Positions 1-7,918 of a DNA stretch of 23,359 nucleotides are shown here, piece by piece. Position numbers and translations under genes: made by a program. The stretch comes from CAYGTK01 sp964352775 (GTDB taxonomy: Bacteria > Bacteroidota > Bacteroidia > Chitinophagales > CAIOSU01). Under the pieces are notes generated by a model. The model had not been told where the DNA came from, searched no databases, and saw nothing but the letters and a program-made list of their open reading frames with translations. Within the stretch, counting starts at the first letter, position 1; every line of letters starts with the position of its first letter. The stretch covers positions 1 through 23,359 of the forward strand of contig CAYGTK010000042.1 in assembly GCA_964352775.1 (NCBI GenBank), written 5' to 3'.

Positions 1-513
1 ATCCATAGGGGCAACCTTGAACACTTCACCCAATTCTTGCTTCTGCTTATTGCTTATTGCTACTATTTTCGTGCTAATAGAAGATAGGTAGCGCTCAATA
101 CCTAAGAAAACTCTTGTTTTTAGAGGATTGAAATAAGAATGAAAAATATGCCCATGGAACGTATGAATAATAACAGGAACCCCTGCTCGATGAGCTGCCA
201 GCCTGCCCAAAGCGCCTGCCTTGGCTGCATGGGTGTGTACAATATCAGGTTTGTGTTGCCTTATTAGTTCCGCTATTTGATCGTAGGCCTTTTTGTCTTT
301 AAAAGGGTTTAGTGCCCTATACATACTATCAATGTAAACAGGCTCAAGCCCCATGCTTTGCGCTATAAAGTCAGAACTGGCCTCCGAGCTATCTTTCATA
401 CCTGAGATAAGCACTGTCTCATAATTACTAGGCATATATCTACTCAAGTAAGAAGCATTGTAGGTAGGACCACCCAAATTCAAGCGATTAATTATTCTTA
501 ATACTTTCGGCAT
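1..513 (-). CDS. Glycosyltransferase family 4, N-terminal part (cut by window edge)
   Basis: The minus strand is open from an ATG at 511-513 to the window edge, giving the first 171 residues of a protein that starts MPKVLRIINRLNLGGPTYNA. This is the N-terminal Rossmann half of a GT-B fold family 4 glycosyltransferase: the opening K-V-L-R-I-I-N-R-L-N-L-G-G-P is the usual first strand and glycine-rich loop. A later stretch, PDIVHTHAAKAGALGRLAA followed by HTFHGH, is typical of capsule and exopolysaccharide GT4 enzymes. The donor-binding C-terminal half lies outside the window, so donor and acceptor cannot be judged. The gene starts one base after the stop of the upstream asparagine-synthetase-like gene, which indicates one transcript. 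Family assignment is firm, substrate unknown. Confidence 0.88.
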   Translation of the reverse strand, partial: MPKVLRIINRLNLGGPTYNASYLSRYMPSNYETVLISGMKDSSEASSDFIAQSMGLEPVYIDSMYRALNPFKDKKAYDQIAELIRQHKPDIVHTHAAKAGALGRLAAHRAGVPVIIHTFHGHIFHSYFNPLKTRVFLGIERYLSSISTKIVAISNKQKQELGEVFKVAPMD

Positions 514-514
514 A

Positions 515-2413
515 TTAGTTCATGTACTTTTTCCACCAATATTGAAACACTATAAGTCCCCAAATTTGAGCATGTACGTCACCTGGTGATGAGGAGAATA
601 GCCTTCTTTTAAGTTCCTTAATAGCTACTAGGTTAAAAACCCCTTGTTCTTCAATGAAGCTATCTTTTAACAGGTCATCTTCAATAAGAGAGCGTAAACC
701 CGTTTTAAACCATTTTAACAATGGCACTTCAAAACCATGCTTCGGTCGATCGTACAACTCAGCTGGTAGCACATCACGATAGGCATCTTTTAGTATTTTT
801 TTCCTAAAACCCTTGTTATCGATCTTGTACTCCGTTGGTAGGCTGTTTACATAATTCACCAAATTATGGTCTAAAAACGGCACCCTAACCTCTAAGCTAT
901 TTGCCATAGACATCATATCCACCTTAACCAGCATGTCATTTACCAGTACCAGTTTTTGATCGGCAAGTAACATTTCACGGTAGTCTCCACCATTGGTAAA
1001 AGAACTTAAGGCAGCTCCTTTTACTGCTAGATACTCTTCCTCTTCAGCGACTGTTCTATCTTCTCTTTTCAGTAATGCTTTTGCCTCTTCAAGCCCTACA
1101 AACGAACACCATTTGAAATACCTTTCACTATCGTCCATTTTAGCCCCCTCAGCAAAACGATGAGCTTGGCGGAATAAATTACCCATTTTTGAATTTCTTG
1201 ACTGGGGCAGAACTGAAAATACTGGCTCAGCTAACATTAAGGCATGCTTCAGCAAGCCTCCATTTCTAGCTTTATACTCGGCATAGTGCTTATTATATCC
1301 CGCAAATATTTCATCAGCACCATCGCCAGAAAGCGCTACGGTGACACTTTGCTGCGTACGCTCACAAAGAATGTATACAGCAATGGCTGAAGAATCTGCA
1401 AAGGGTTCGTCAATATAATCTAGTATATCAAATACGTGTTCATATAGATCTTCATTGGATAGCGAAAAGACGGTATGGTCTGACTTTATTCTTTTAGCTA
1501 CAAGATTAGCGTATGAGGTCTCGTCAAATAGAGGTTCATCTTTGTAACCTATTGAAAATGTATTCAGCTTAGCTGTATGCTTAGCAGCAATAGCCGATAT
1601 AATTGAACTATCAATACCACCACTTAAGAACGTTCCCAGTGGTACATCAGCTATCATTCTATCTACTACCGCCTTCTCAAGTTTATCCTTCAAGCTATTT
1701 TTAGCCTGCTCATAATCCACCGCAATAGGTGAAACATCCTCAAGTTGATAATAACTAGCTTTATTAACCTTCCCCTCTGCACTTATTTCCATATAGTGCC
1801 CTGGCATTAATTTCTTAACCCCTTTAAAAATGGATAATGGCCCTGGTATATAGTTCAGCTGTAAATAAAACTGCAGTGCATTTATGTTTAGCTCCTTTTC
1901 CACACTAAAACAATGGATAGCCTTAAACTCAGAAGCGAAAATAAAAGCACTTTGATCTTGATAGTAGAGTAGAGGCTTTATCCCCATTCTGTCTCTAGCT
2001 ATAAACAGCTCATTAGTATCCTTTTTCAGTATAGCAAACGAGAAAAAACCATTTAACTTTTGTAGAACCTCCTTACCCCAGTGTATGTAAGCCGCTAAAA
2101 GTACTTCCGTATCTGTACCAGTGGTAAATTTCTCACCGTACCCCTCTAATTCATCCTTTATCTCTCGATAATTGTATATCTCCCCGTTAAAAACAATGGT
2201 GTAAGCTCCATCGTGACTGTGCATAGGTTGTGTACCTGCATCAGTTGTGTCTAATATTGATAAACGGGCATGCCCTATACCTATATTCTTATTCCAGAAA
2301 GTAGCCTGTCTGTCTGGTCCTCTCTTGTTAAGGCTTTGAACTGCATTTTCAAGAGCCGAAGTATTGTTAGACAGATTTTTTTCAAGATGGATAATACCAA
2401 CAATACCGCACAT
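515..2413 (-). CDS. asnB: Asparagine synthase (glutamine-hydrolysing)-like amidotransferase, copy 1
   Basis: A 632-residue class II glutamine amidotransferase joined to an ATP-dependent synthetase domain. Known family chemistry: glutamine is hydrolysed in the N-terminal domain, and the ammonia attacks an acyl-adenylate in the C-terminal domain, normally made from aspartate. The N-terminal nucleophile Cys2 is present (MCGIVGI), so the start is fixed. The glutamine pocket is seen as ARLSIL near 49-54, FNGEIYNY near 75-82 and TDTE near 100-103. The ATP PP-loop SGGIDSS is at 264-270, followed later by SGDGADEIFAGY. Nothing is missing, so it should be active. It sits between glycosyltransferases and a second paralogue is 3.6 kb away. 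Relatives in O-antigen and capsule clusters (for example WbpS) are linked to amidation of sugar uronic acids, so a glycan substrate is as plausible as free aspartate. The symbol marks the family only. Confidence 0.9.
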   Translation of the reverse strand: MCGIVGIIHLEKNLSNNTSALENAVQSLNKRGPDRQATFWNKNIGIGHARLSILDTTDAGTQPMHSHDGAYTIVFNGEIYNYREIKDELEGYGEKFTTGTDTEVLLAAYIHWGKEVLQKLNGFFSFAILKKDTNELFIARDRMGIKPLLYYQDQSAFIFASEFKAIHCFSVEKELNINALQFYLQLNYIPGPLSIFKGVKKLMPGHYMEISAEGKVNKASYYQLEDVSPIAVDYEQAKNSLKDKLEKAVVDRMIADVPLGTFLSGGIDSSIISAIAAKHTAKLNTFSIGYKDEPLFDETSYANLVAKRIKSDHTVFSLSNEDLYEHVFDILDYIDEPFADSSAIAVYILCERTQQSVTVALSGDGADEIFAGYNKHYAEYKARNGGLLKHALMLAEPVFSVLPQSRNSKMGNLFRQAHRFAEGAKMDDSERYFKWCSFVGLEEAKALLKREDRTVAEEEEYLAVKGAALSSFTNGGDYREMLLADQKLVLVNDMLVKVDMMSMANSLEVRVPFLDHNLVNYVNSLPTEYKIDNKGFRKKILKDAYRDVLPAELYDRPKHGFEVPLLKWFKTGLRSLIEDDLLKDSFIEEQGVFNLVAIKELKRRLFSSSPGDVHAQIWGLIVFQYWWKKYMN

Positions 2414-2416
2414 TCC

Positions 2417-2445
2417 GTTGCTTGTTTACAGATGTTGTAACTTCG
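2417..2445 (+). promoter_or_regulatory. Candidate Bacteroidota promoter for the plus-strand membrane protein
   Basis: In the short divergent gap, GTTG at 2417-2420 is followed by 17 bases and then TAACTTCG at 2438-2445. This fits the known Bacteroidota primary sigma pattern TTTG - 17 to 23 bases - TAnnTTTG, with one mismatch in each box. It lies just upstream of the ATG at 2460, so any leader would be under about 10 bases. It is a pattern match only. Confidence 0.4.
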
Positions 2446-2459
2446 TGCAAGTTAGCAAA

Positions 2460-3872
2460 ATGGAACTTAACGATCTTTTTCTCGCCCCGATATACTTGTT
2501 GATAGTATATGCTTTTGTATACCGATACAGAAATAAGCACTATAAGATCGATAGCCCGATAAGAAAGTATTTTATCCCTGCCTTTTCTTTAAAGGTTTTC
2601 GGTGCTATTTCTGCTGGATTGATCTATTTTTTTTACTACGGTGATGGCGATACGGTACATTACCACTTTCGAACTACCGTAGTTTATGAATGGCTTACAG
2701 AAAGGACTTACTATGGGTTCAGACTAATATTTGCAGACCCTTCCATTTATCATCGAGATGTAGGAGACCTACTTATTTCTCTAAGAGCCTTTGATACCAG
2801 TGCGTATACAATAGTTCGTATCTCATCCATTATATCACTATTTACCTTCTGTAACTACTCAGTTATAGCCATTTTCTACGCTCTGCTTTCCTTTACTGGT
2901 ATCTGGAAGCTATTCATCACTTTCAGAAGACTAATACCAGAGCTAACCTCAAAATTTGCTATTGCTATCTTATTCATTCCGTCCGTGTTCTTCTGGGGGT
3001 CGGGTGTTTTTAAAGATACCGTTACAATGGGCACCATAGGTTGGTTGACATACTGTTGTGTTCACATATTCATTTTTAAGGAACGAAGTTTCTGGAATTT
3101 TTTCACACTGCTTATAGCTGCATATTTAACCTTTGTTATTAAAGCATATATCGTTCTTTGCTTTTTGCCTTCCATGCTTTTTTGGTTGGTATTTCACTAT
3201 CAGAGTCAAATAAAAAGTCAGGCTTTAAAAGTATTGCTTACGCCTATGGTGTTAGTTATCACAGGATTGGTAGCAGTTGTTGCATTGCAACAACTTGGCG
3301 AGCAAAACTCATACTGGTCGATTAACGAGATACAAGACCGCGCAAAAGATATGCAGTGGTGGCACCATAAGGTGAAAGAAATATACGGGGACGATGGTGG
3401 TGGTGGATCTACCTATGAGATCGGTGATGGGTCTTTTACAGCCTCTAACCTCTTAACATCATTCCCAGTAGCGGTAGGGGTTACTTTATTTGGTCCCCCA
3501 TTATGGAAGGTTCGGAATCCTGTTATGCTTTTTGCTTCTCTTGAAAGCTTAGTAATACTTTTTTTCACCCTAAGAGTCTTATTCAGTGTTGGCATAGGTG
3601 GTTTCTTCCGTATCATCTTAAGTAAACCAGAAGTGCTATTCATGATGTTATTCTCAATAACTTTTGCCTTTGCCGTAGGTTTCACCAGCTTTAACTATGG
3701 CGCACTTGTACGGTATAAGATCCCATGTATACCTTTCTTTGTTGCTGGACTTTACGCTATACAGTACTATGCTCAAAAGGAAAAAGAAGAATCTAGAAAT
3801 CTTGTCTCAAAAAACAGTAAACGGCGAAAAAAAGGACCTCAATTAACGCCATCACCAGCTAGCATATCGTAA
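2460..3872 (+). CDS. Polytopic membrane protein, possible polysaccharide polymerase-like protein
   Basis: A 470-residue integral membrane protein starting MELNDLFLAPIYLLIVYAFV. The frame is open back to 2364, but that start would overlap the divergent asnB copy by 50 bp and lie upstream of the candidate promoter, so the ATG at 2460 is chosen. By eye there are about ten hydrophobic segments, with a longer polar loop around residues 285-330 containing a Gly run. Distinct motifs are YYGDGDTVHYHF after the second segment, WGSGVFKDTVTMGTIGW mid-protein and NYGALVRYKIPCIPFF near the end. A Lys-Asp pair after an aromatic membrane segment and a late Arg-Tyr-Lys motif recall Wzy/EpsG-type polymerase-like proteins of exopolysaccharide loci, but I do not recognise the family. 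The C-terminus is basic and cytoplasm-like (KNSKRRKKG). It is the only plus-strand gene here; its last 34 bp overlap the end of the convergent GT4. Function is inferred from topology and neighbours. Confidence 0.75.
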   Translation: MELNDLFLAPIYLLIVYAFVYRYRNKHYKIDSPIRKYFIPAFSLKVFGAISAGLIYFFYYGDGDTVHYHFRTTVVYEWLTERTYYGFRLIFADPSIYHRDVGDLLISLRAFDTSAYTIVRISSIISLFTFCNYSVIAIFYALLSFTGIWKLFITFRRLIPELTSKFAIAILFIPSVFFWGSGVFKDTVTMGTIGWLTYCCVHIFIFKERSFWNFFTLLIAAYLTFVIKAYIVLCFLPSMLFWLVFHYQSQIKSQALKVLLTPMVLVITGLVAVVALQQLGEQNSYWSINEIQDRAKDMQWWHHKVKEIYGDDGGGGSTYEIGDGSFTASNLLTSFPVAVGVTLFGPPLWKVRNPVMLFASLESLVILFFTLRVLFSVGIGGFFRIILSKPEVLFMMLFSITFAFAVGFTSFNYGALVRYKIPCIPFFVAGLYAIQYYAQKEKEESRNLVSKNSKRRKKGPQLTPSPASIS

Positions 3873-5071
3873 TAGCTGTAGTACTTGTCTACTCCATTTT
3901 TTAGGTCGTAGTAATCCAATGCGTATTGGCGGAGCATAGTTTTATCAGAAGCATTTTGGAGTGACCCATCAAAGCAAGAGGAGGCTTCACGCGCATTTAC
4001 TTCCTTCATTAAGCTCAATCCTTCGGGATACTTTTCTGCTAACACATCAAGGTCACCAGTACCCTTTACAGAAATAGCTGATAATCCACTTGCCCAATAT
4101 TCTCCAAGTTTGGTTGGGCTTCTACCAATAATAGAATATGTTTTCTTATATAATACGACACCAACATTACCCGCCATTAAGTAGGTGCTCATTTCAGTAA
4201 ATGGCACAGCCTTCACTCTAATTGAGGCTATATCTGCATTGTGTTTTTTTGCTTCATCGAATACGTATTGCTCCCCCGCCTTAGTAAGCAAAAGAAGAAT
4301 TCCGTCAGCATACTTCTCTTTCCAAAGGGCAAATAGTTTGAAAAGCTCTTCGTTGGCATAATTACCTCCTAAAGAACCACTGTAGAGAAGCACCTTCGCA
4401 TCTTCATCTATATTCAGTTCTTCTCTTACTGATGAACGCTTGGCAGCTGAAAACTTCGTGAACCTGTCAAAATCCACACAAGTAGGTATCATACCTATCT
4501 TATCTGCTTCCTTATAGCCTAGTTTAACTATTTCACGCTTTCCAACTTCTGTTAAGGAAATAGAAAGGTCGGATTCAACAAAGTACCTTTTCTCTAAGTG
4601 TTTAAAATAGCGATAGACAGGTAAAAATAGTGGTGAATTCCACAAACCACTTTCCCTCTTCTCATCGGCCCACCAACCGCGCATATCGAATAGAAATTTA
4701 GTACCGAAGTGCTTTTGACAACGTAGACCTAGAATTGCGGTGATATAGCCACGGCAATGTACTATATCAAAGTTTTTTTCTTTTTGCACCTGTTTTATTG
4801 CCTTCCACCCTGCTCTTATATCTTTTATAGTAGAAACTACCGGAGGACTTTTGGTATAAGGTAAGCTCACCCATTTTATTCCAGCTTCATCCACCATCTG
4901 CTGAATACCAGCACGTTCGTTTTCATATACATCTGGTTTATCAAAACTGACGATGGTAATATCGCACCCCTTTTCAGCCAACTTAGTTTGATAGCTAAGT
5001 ATTTGTGACCGACCAAGTGAGTCGGTCAACCCGTCGTACGATAAGTAAAGTACTTTAATGCTTTTGCGCAT
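3839..5071 (-). CDS. Glycosyltransferase family 4
   Basis: A 410-residue GT-B fold glycosyltransferase beginning MRKSIKVLYLSYDGLTDSLG. The N-terminal acceptor domain contains the SYDGLTDSLGRSQ loop and later DIVHCRGYITA and FDMRGWWADE. The C-terminal nucleotide-sugar domain starts near the strand ending in LLYSGSLGGNY and carries SPTKLGEYWASGLSAIS, which stands where GT4 enzymes have their conserved acidic donor-binding motif. Length is normal and no signal peptide is seen, so it should act at the cytoplasmic face of the inner membrane. Its start overlaps the end of the epimerase gene by 17 bp, a sign of translational coupling. Its 3' end overlaps the plus-strand membrane protein tail to tail. 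Donor sugar unknown; the neighbouring epimerase may supply it. Confidence 0.88.
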   Translation of the reverse strand: MRKSIKVLYLSYDGLTDSLGRSQILSYQTKLAEKGCDITIVSFDKPDVYENERAGIQQMVDEAGIKWVSLPYTKSPPVVSTIKDIRAGWKAIKQVQKEKNFDIVHCRGYITAILGLRCQKHFGTKFLFDMRGWWADEKRESGLWNSPLFLPVYRYFKHLEKRYFVESDLSISLTEVGKREIVKLGYKEADKIGMIPTCVDFDRFTKFSAAKRSSVREELNIDEDAKVLLYSGSLGGNYANEELFKLFALWKEKYADGILLLLTKAGEQYVFDEAKKHNADIASIRVKAVPFTEMSTYLMAGNVGVVLYKKTYSIIGRSPTKLGEYWASGLSAISVKGTGDLDVLAEKYPEGLSLMKEVNAREASSCFDGSLQNASDKTMLRQYALDYYDLKNGVDKYYSYYDMLAGDGVN

Positions 5072-6014
5072 TGTACCAAGTTATAAAACTTGCCACACCT
5101 TCTTTAATACTAGTGGTGGGTTGGTAACCAAGTAGCTGCTTAGCTTTTTCTATAGAGGCGTAGGTAATATCAACATCACCAGGCTGCATAGGCAGCTGCT
5201 CTACCTTCTTTTCCTGCCCCATAACCGAATAGATGGTATCTATCAGTTCAGAAAGCTTCACAGGATTGTTATTACCAAGATTCAGTACTTCGTATACACC
5301 CGTATTCCCTTGGATGTAATCAATAGCCTTTTCAAAACCAGAAACGGTGTCTTGAACAAAAGTATAATCGCGTGCTGTGCTCCCATCGCCATACATCTTA
5401 ATTCCTTGGCCACTACCGATCAACTTAACGAACTTATGAATTGCTAGATCAGGTCTCTGACGAGGGCCGTAAACTGTGAATAAGCGCAAATTCAGCACAT
5501 CTATATCATACAAATGATGATAATTGTGCGTCAGTAATTCTCCCGATTTTTTAGTAAAAGCATAAGGAGAAATTGGATGGTCTACCGCGTCAGATTCTTT
5601 GAAAGGAATACTCTTATTGTTGCCATAAACGGAAGAAGAAGAAGTGAATATCAATTTTTTCAGATCGTTCTCTCGCATATATTCCAGTAATAGCTGCGTA
5701 GCTATTATGTTGCTCTGAATATAACCTTGAGGGTCTTTTAAAGATGGTAGCACACCTGCTTTTGCTGCTAAGTGAACTATAACATCAGGTTTGCTAGCAA
5801 TCTTTTGATATGTTGAGCTATCCGATAGATCGCCTTCAATAAAAATAAAGTTATCCTCCTTTAAAGAAGCCGAAACGTTACGTTCCTTGATACTTCTATG
5901 GTAAAAATCATCGAAATTATCTATACCAGTTACCGTATGTCCTTTCGAAAGGAGACGTTCACATAGGTGAGACCCAATGAATCCCGCACAACCTGTAACT
6001 AGAATATTTGTCAT
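5055..6014 (-). CDS. NAD-dependent nucleotide-sugar epimerase (extended SDR, UDP-glucuronate 4-epimerase-like)
   Basis: A 319-residue extended short-chain dehydrogenase/reductase. The NAD-binding TGCAGFIGSH loop is at 7-16, the catalytic Ser region TSSSSVYG at 124-131, and the catalytic pair Y151/K155 in PYAFTKKSGE. An Asp-Asn-Phe-Asp-Asp-Phe-Tyr motif after the second strand, and R-Q-R-P-D-L-A-I-H-K-F near residue 190, are typical of UDP-glucuronate / UDP-N-acetylglucosamine(uronate) 4-epimerases in polysaccharide loci. The expected reaction is inversion at C4 of a UDP-hexose or UDP-hexuronic acid through a keto intermediate in the cytoplasm. The start is one base after the asnB copy 2 stop, and the end overlaps the GT4 by 17 bp, so the three are probably translated from one message. 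The exact substrate (glucuronate, glucose or GlcNAc type) is not decided by what I can see. Confidence 0.88.
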   Translation of the reverse strand: MTNILVTGCAGFIGSHLCERLLSKGHTVTGIDNFDDFYHRSIKERNVSASLKEDNFIFIEGDLSDSSTYQKIASKPDVIVHLAAKAGVLPSLKDPQGYIQSNIIATQLLLEYMRENDLKKLIFTSSSSVYGNNKSIPFKESDAVDHPISPYAFTKKSGELLTHNYHHLYDIDVLNLRLFTVYGPRQRPDLAIHKFVKLIGSGQGIKMYGDGSTARDYTFVQDTVSGFEKAIDYIQGNTGVYEVLNLGNNNPVKLSELIDTIYSVMGQEKKVEQLPMQPGDVDITYASIEKAKQLLGYQPTTSIKEGVASFITWYNAQKH

Positions 6015-6015
6015 A

Positions 6016-7863
6016 TCAGTCGAACTGCTTTAAGTACCATTTGTGCAGCAATATCAGTAGCCAAATGCGGTTGTAAAGATAGTATTTACCCGAAGAAAAG
6101 CCTTTAAGCAGTTCTCTTACAGGGGCTTCTTTAACCAGGCCAGCTTTTTTAATGACTTCACTGCTTAAGTATTCGTCAACTAAGTACTTGAGCTCTTTAT
6201 TAAGCCAGTTACCTATTGGCATACCAAATCCCCACTTCGGCCGGTCAAAGTATTTTTTGGGCACATAGTCATACAATACCTCCTTCAATAGATGCTTAGC
6301 GCTTTTGCCTTTCATTTTTAGTGATGCATCAACATTTAAGGCAAAGCTTACCAAGTTATGGTCTAGTAAAGGCACTCTATTTTCTAACGAATAACGCATG
6401 CTTGCCCTATCTACTTTTACCAACAGGTCATCTTTCAAATAGAACTTCATATCGAACAGAGCCTGCTCTTCCATTGGAGACAGATCACGAGCTAATCCTT
6501 CAAATGATTCATCAAAAGTGATCTCATGTTTAAAGTCTGGTTTAACCAATCCATCCAGTTCTTCCTCCGTAAAGTAGTATTGCTCTTGTGAGAATATGTG
6601 AGATTTCTTCCGTTTGCTATTGGGATATTGGAATAAATGACTTGCCCGCTCATATTTGGGAGGAAGCTGCGACAATATTTTGGCAATTGGCTTCCGGCCC
6701 AGCTTCACTAGAGGATTACTCAGACGATCAGCCCAAACGTATGACCCATAACCTAGAAAGGATTCGTCGCCACCATCACCACTTAATGTCATAGTAACAT
6801 GTTCACGGGCCAGCTTTGAGACTAGCATGGTAGGCACAGAAGACGAATCTGCGAAGGGTTCATCATACACATCCAATATATCATCGAATAACTCCAAAGC
6901 CTCGTTATAACCTACATAGAATTCATGATGCTTAGTACCTAGATGGTTCGCTACCTTTTTAGCATGTTCTGCCTCATTAAACCCAGCATCTGTAAAACCG
7001 ATGCTGAATGTATTAATAGGCTTACTGCTAACTGCCTGAGCTGCAGCGGTTACCAAACTAGAATCTATACCTCCACTTAAAAAAGTGCCGAACGGCACAT
7101 CGGCCATTAGTCGATATTCTACTGACTTTTCTAGCTGTCGCTTCAATTCTGCTTTGGCCTCATTTTCGTCGGACCATACCTGCTCTGTTATCTGTTCTTC
7201 TAATGACCAATAGGGTTGAAGGGAAAATTCATCTGCATTTACTTTCAACCAGCTAGCAGCAGGAAATTTCTTGATCGATCTATAGATAGACCAAGGCTCA
7301 GGTACATAACCTAAATAGAGATAATGGCTGAGTGCTTCCTTATCAATTTCTAGATTTCCTTTAATGGAGTCCATCGTCAATAGAGCTTTCAATTCTGAAG
7401 CAAATAGGAACTGACCATCATTCCAATAATAGTAGATGGGCTTTATTCCCATTCTATCTCTAAATACAAAAAGCTCTTCTTTTTCTTGGTCATAGATTGC
7501 CATAGCGAACATGCCGTTAAGCTTATTGACCATATCTGGCCCCCACTTAGCAAATGCCTCTATAACAACCTCGGTATCACCCGTGGTTTTTAAGGGAATG
7601 TTAAGCTCTTCTGCTATTTCTTTAAAATTGTAGACTTCGCCATTAAAGGCAATAACATATCTACCACAACTGGAGTACATCGGCTGATCTGAAGCTGTAC
7701 TGAGGTCAATAACACTTAACCTGCGGTGACCTAAGCCAACCTTGTCCTGGGTGTAATAGCCACTTGCATCCGGCCCTCTATGAGCTAGCGCATCGGTCAT
7801 CGACCGCAAATCTTGTTCAGATATAGGATTATTTCTGGTAAAAAAACCAGTTATGCCACACAT
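6016..7863 (-). CDS. asnB: Asparagine synthase (glutamine-hydrolysing)-like amidotransferase, copy 2
   Basis: A 615-residue paralogue of the copy at 515-2413, with the same two-domain layout. Cys2 (MCGITGFF) fixes the start. RRLSVID near 48-54, FNGEVYNF near 73-80 and GDTE near 95-98 form the glutamine site. SGGIDSS at 263-269 is the PP-loop and SGDGGDESFLGYG the second ATP-site motif. The last stretch, FDRPKWGFGMPIGNWL, corresponds to YDRPKHGFEVPLLKWF in copy 1. The two clearly differ along their length, so this is not a recent duplication. It lies immediately upstream of the epimerase with a one-base gap. Free asparagine synthesis is the default family function; amidation of a uronic acid made or used by this locus is the alternative suggested by context. 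Confidence 0.9.
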   Translation of the reverse strand: MCGITGFFTRNNPISEQDLRSMTDALAHRGPDASGYYTQDKVGLGHRRLSVIDLSTASDQPMYSSCGRYVIAFNGEVYNFKEIAEELNIPLKTTGDTEVVIEAFAKWGPDMVNKLNGMFAMAIYDQEKEELFVFRDRMGIKPIYYYWNDGQFLFASELKALLTMDSIKGNLEIDKEALSHYLYLGYVPEPWSIYRSIKKFPAASWLKVNADEFSLQPYWSLEEQITEQVWSDENEAKAELKRQLEKSVEYRLMADVPFGTFLSGGIDSSLVTAAAQAVSSKPINTFSIGFTDAGFNEAEHAKKVANHLGTKHHEFYVGYNEALELFDDILDVYDEPFADSSSVPTMLVSKLAREHVTMTLSGDGGDESFLGYGSYVWADRLSNPLVKLGRKPIAKILSQLPPKYERASHLFQYPNSKRKKSHIFSQEQYYFTEEELDGLVKPDFKHEITFDESFEGLARDLSPMEEQALFDMKFYLKDDLLVKVDRASMRYSLENRVPLLDHNLVSFALNVDASLKMKGKSAKHLLKEVLYDYVPKKYFDRPKWGFGMPIGNWLNKELKYLVDEYLSSEVIKKAGLVKEAPVRELLKGFSSGKYYLYNRIWLLILLHKWYLKQFD

Positions 7864-7890
7864 AGCTTAAGGCTTAAGTCTGGCAAAAGT

Positions 7891-7911
7891 GCTTATTCGC
7901 CGCGATAAAGC
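7891..7911 (-). terminator. Weak hairpin between the PorP-like gene and asnB copy 2
   Basis: On the minus strand, just after the PorP-like stop codon, GCTTTATCG and CGAATAAGC can pair around a CGG loop with two central mismatches (or a one-base bulge). ACTTTTGCC follows. The stem is imperfect and the T run is short, so this could at most attenuate transcription between the adhesin pair and the downstream glycan genes. Confidence 0.2.
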
Positions 7912-7918
7912 GAAACTA

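Noticed and set aside
2364..2459. Longer start for the plus-strand membrane protein at 2364
   Set aside because: It would overlap the divergent asnB by 50 bp and begin upstream of the promoter-like boxes. The extra 32 residues look like an antisense reading of the AsnB N-terminus.
3413..3685. Minus-strand frame opposite the plus-strand membrane protein
   Set aside because: The plus-strand frame has regular hydrophobic segments and conserved-looking motifs. The opposite frame is low in hydrophobics and looks like a shadow.
3839..3872. Frameshift or misassembly behind the 34-bp tail-to-tail overlap
   Set aside because: Both genes keep full-length frames with normal ends, and short convergent overlaps are common in compact genomes.
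6321..6794. Short frames at 6321-6521, 6492-6686 and 6588-6794 inside asnB copy 2
   Set aside because: The asnB frame is intact and carries all catalytic motifs, so these are shadows.
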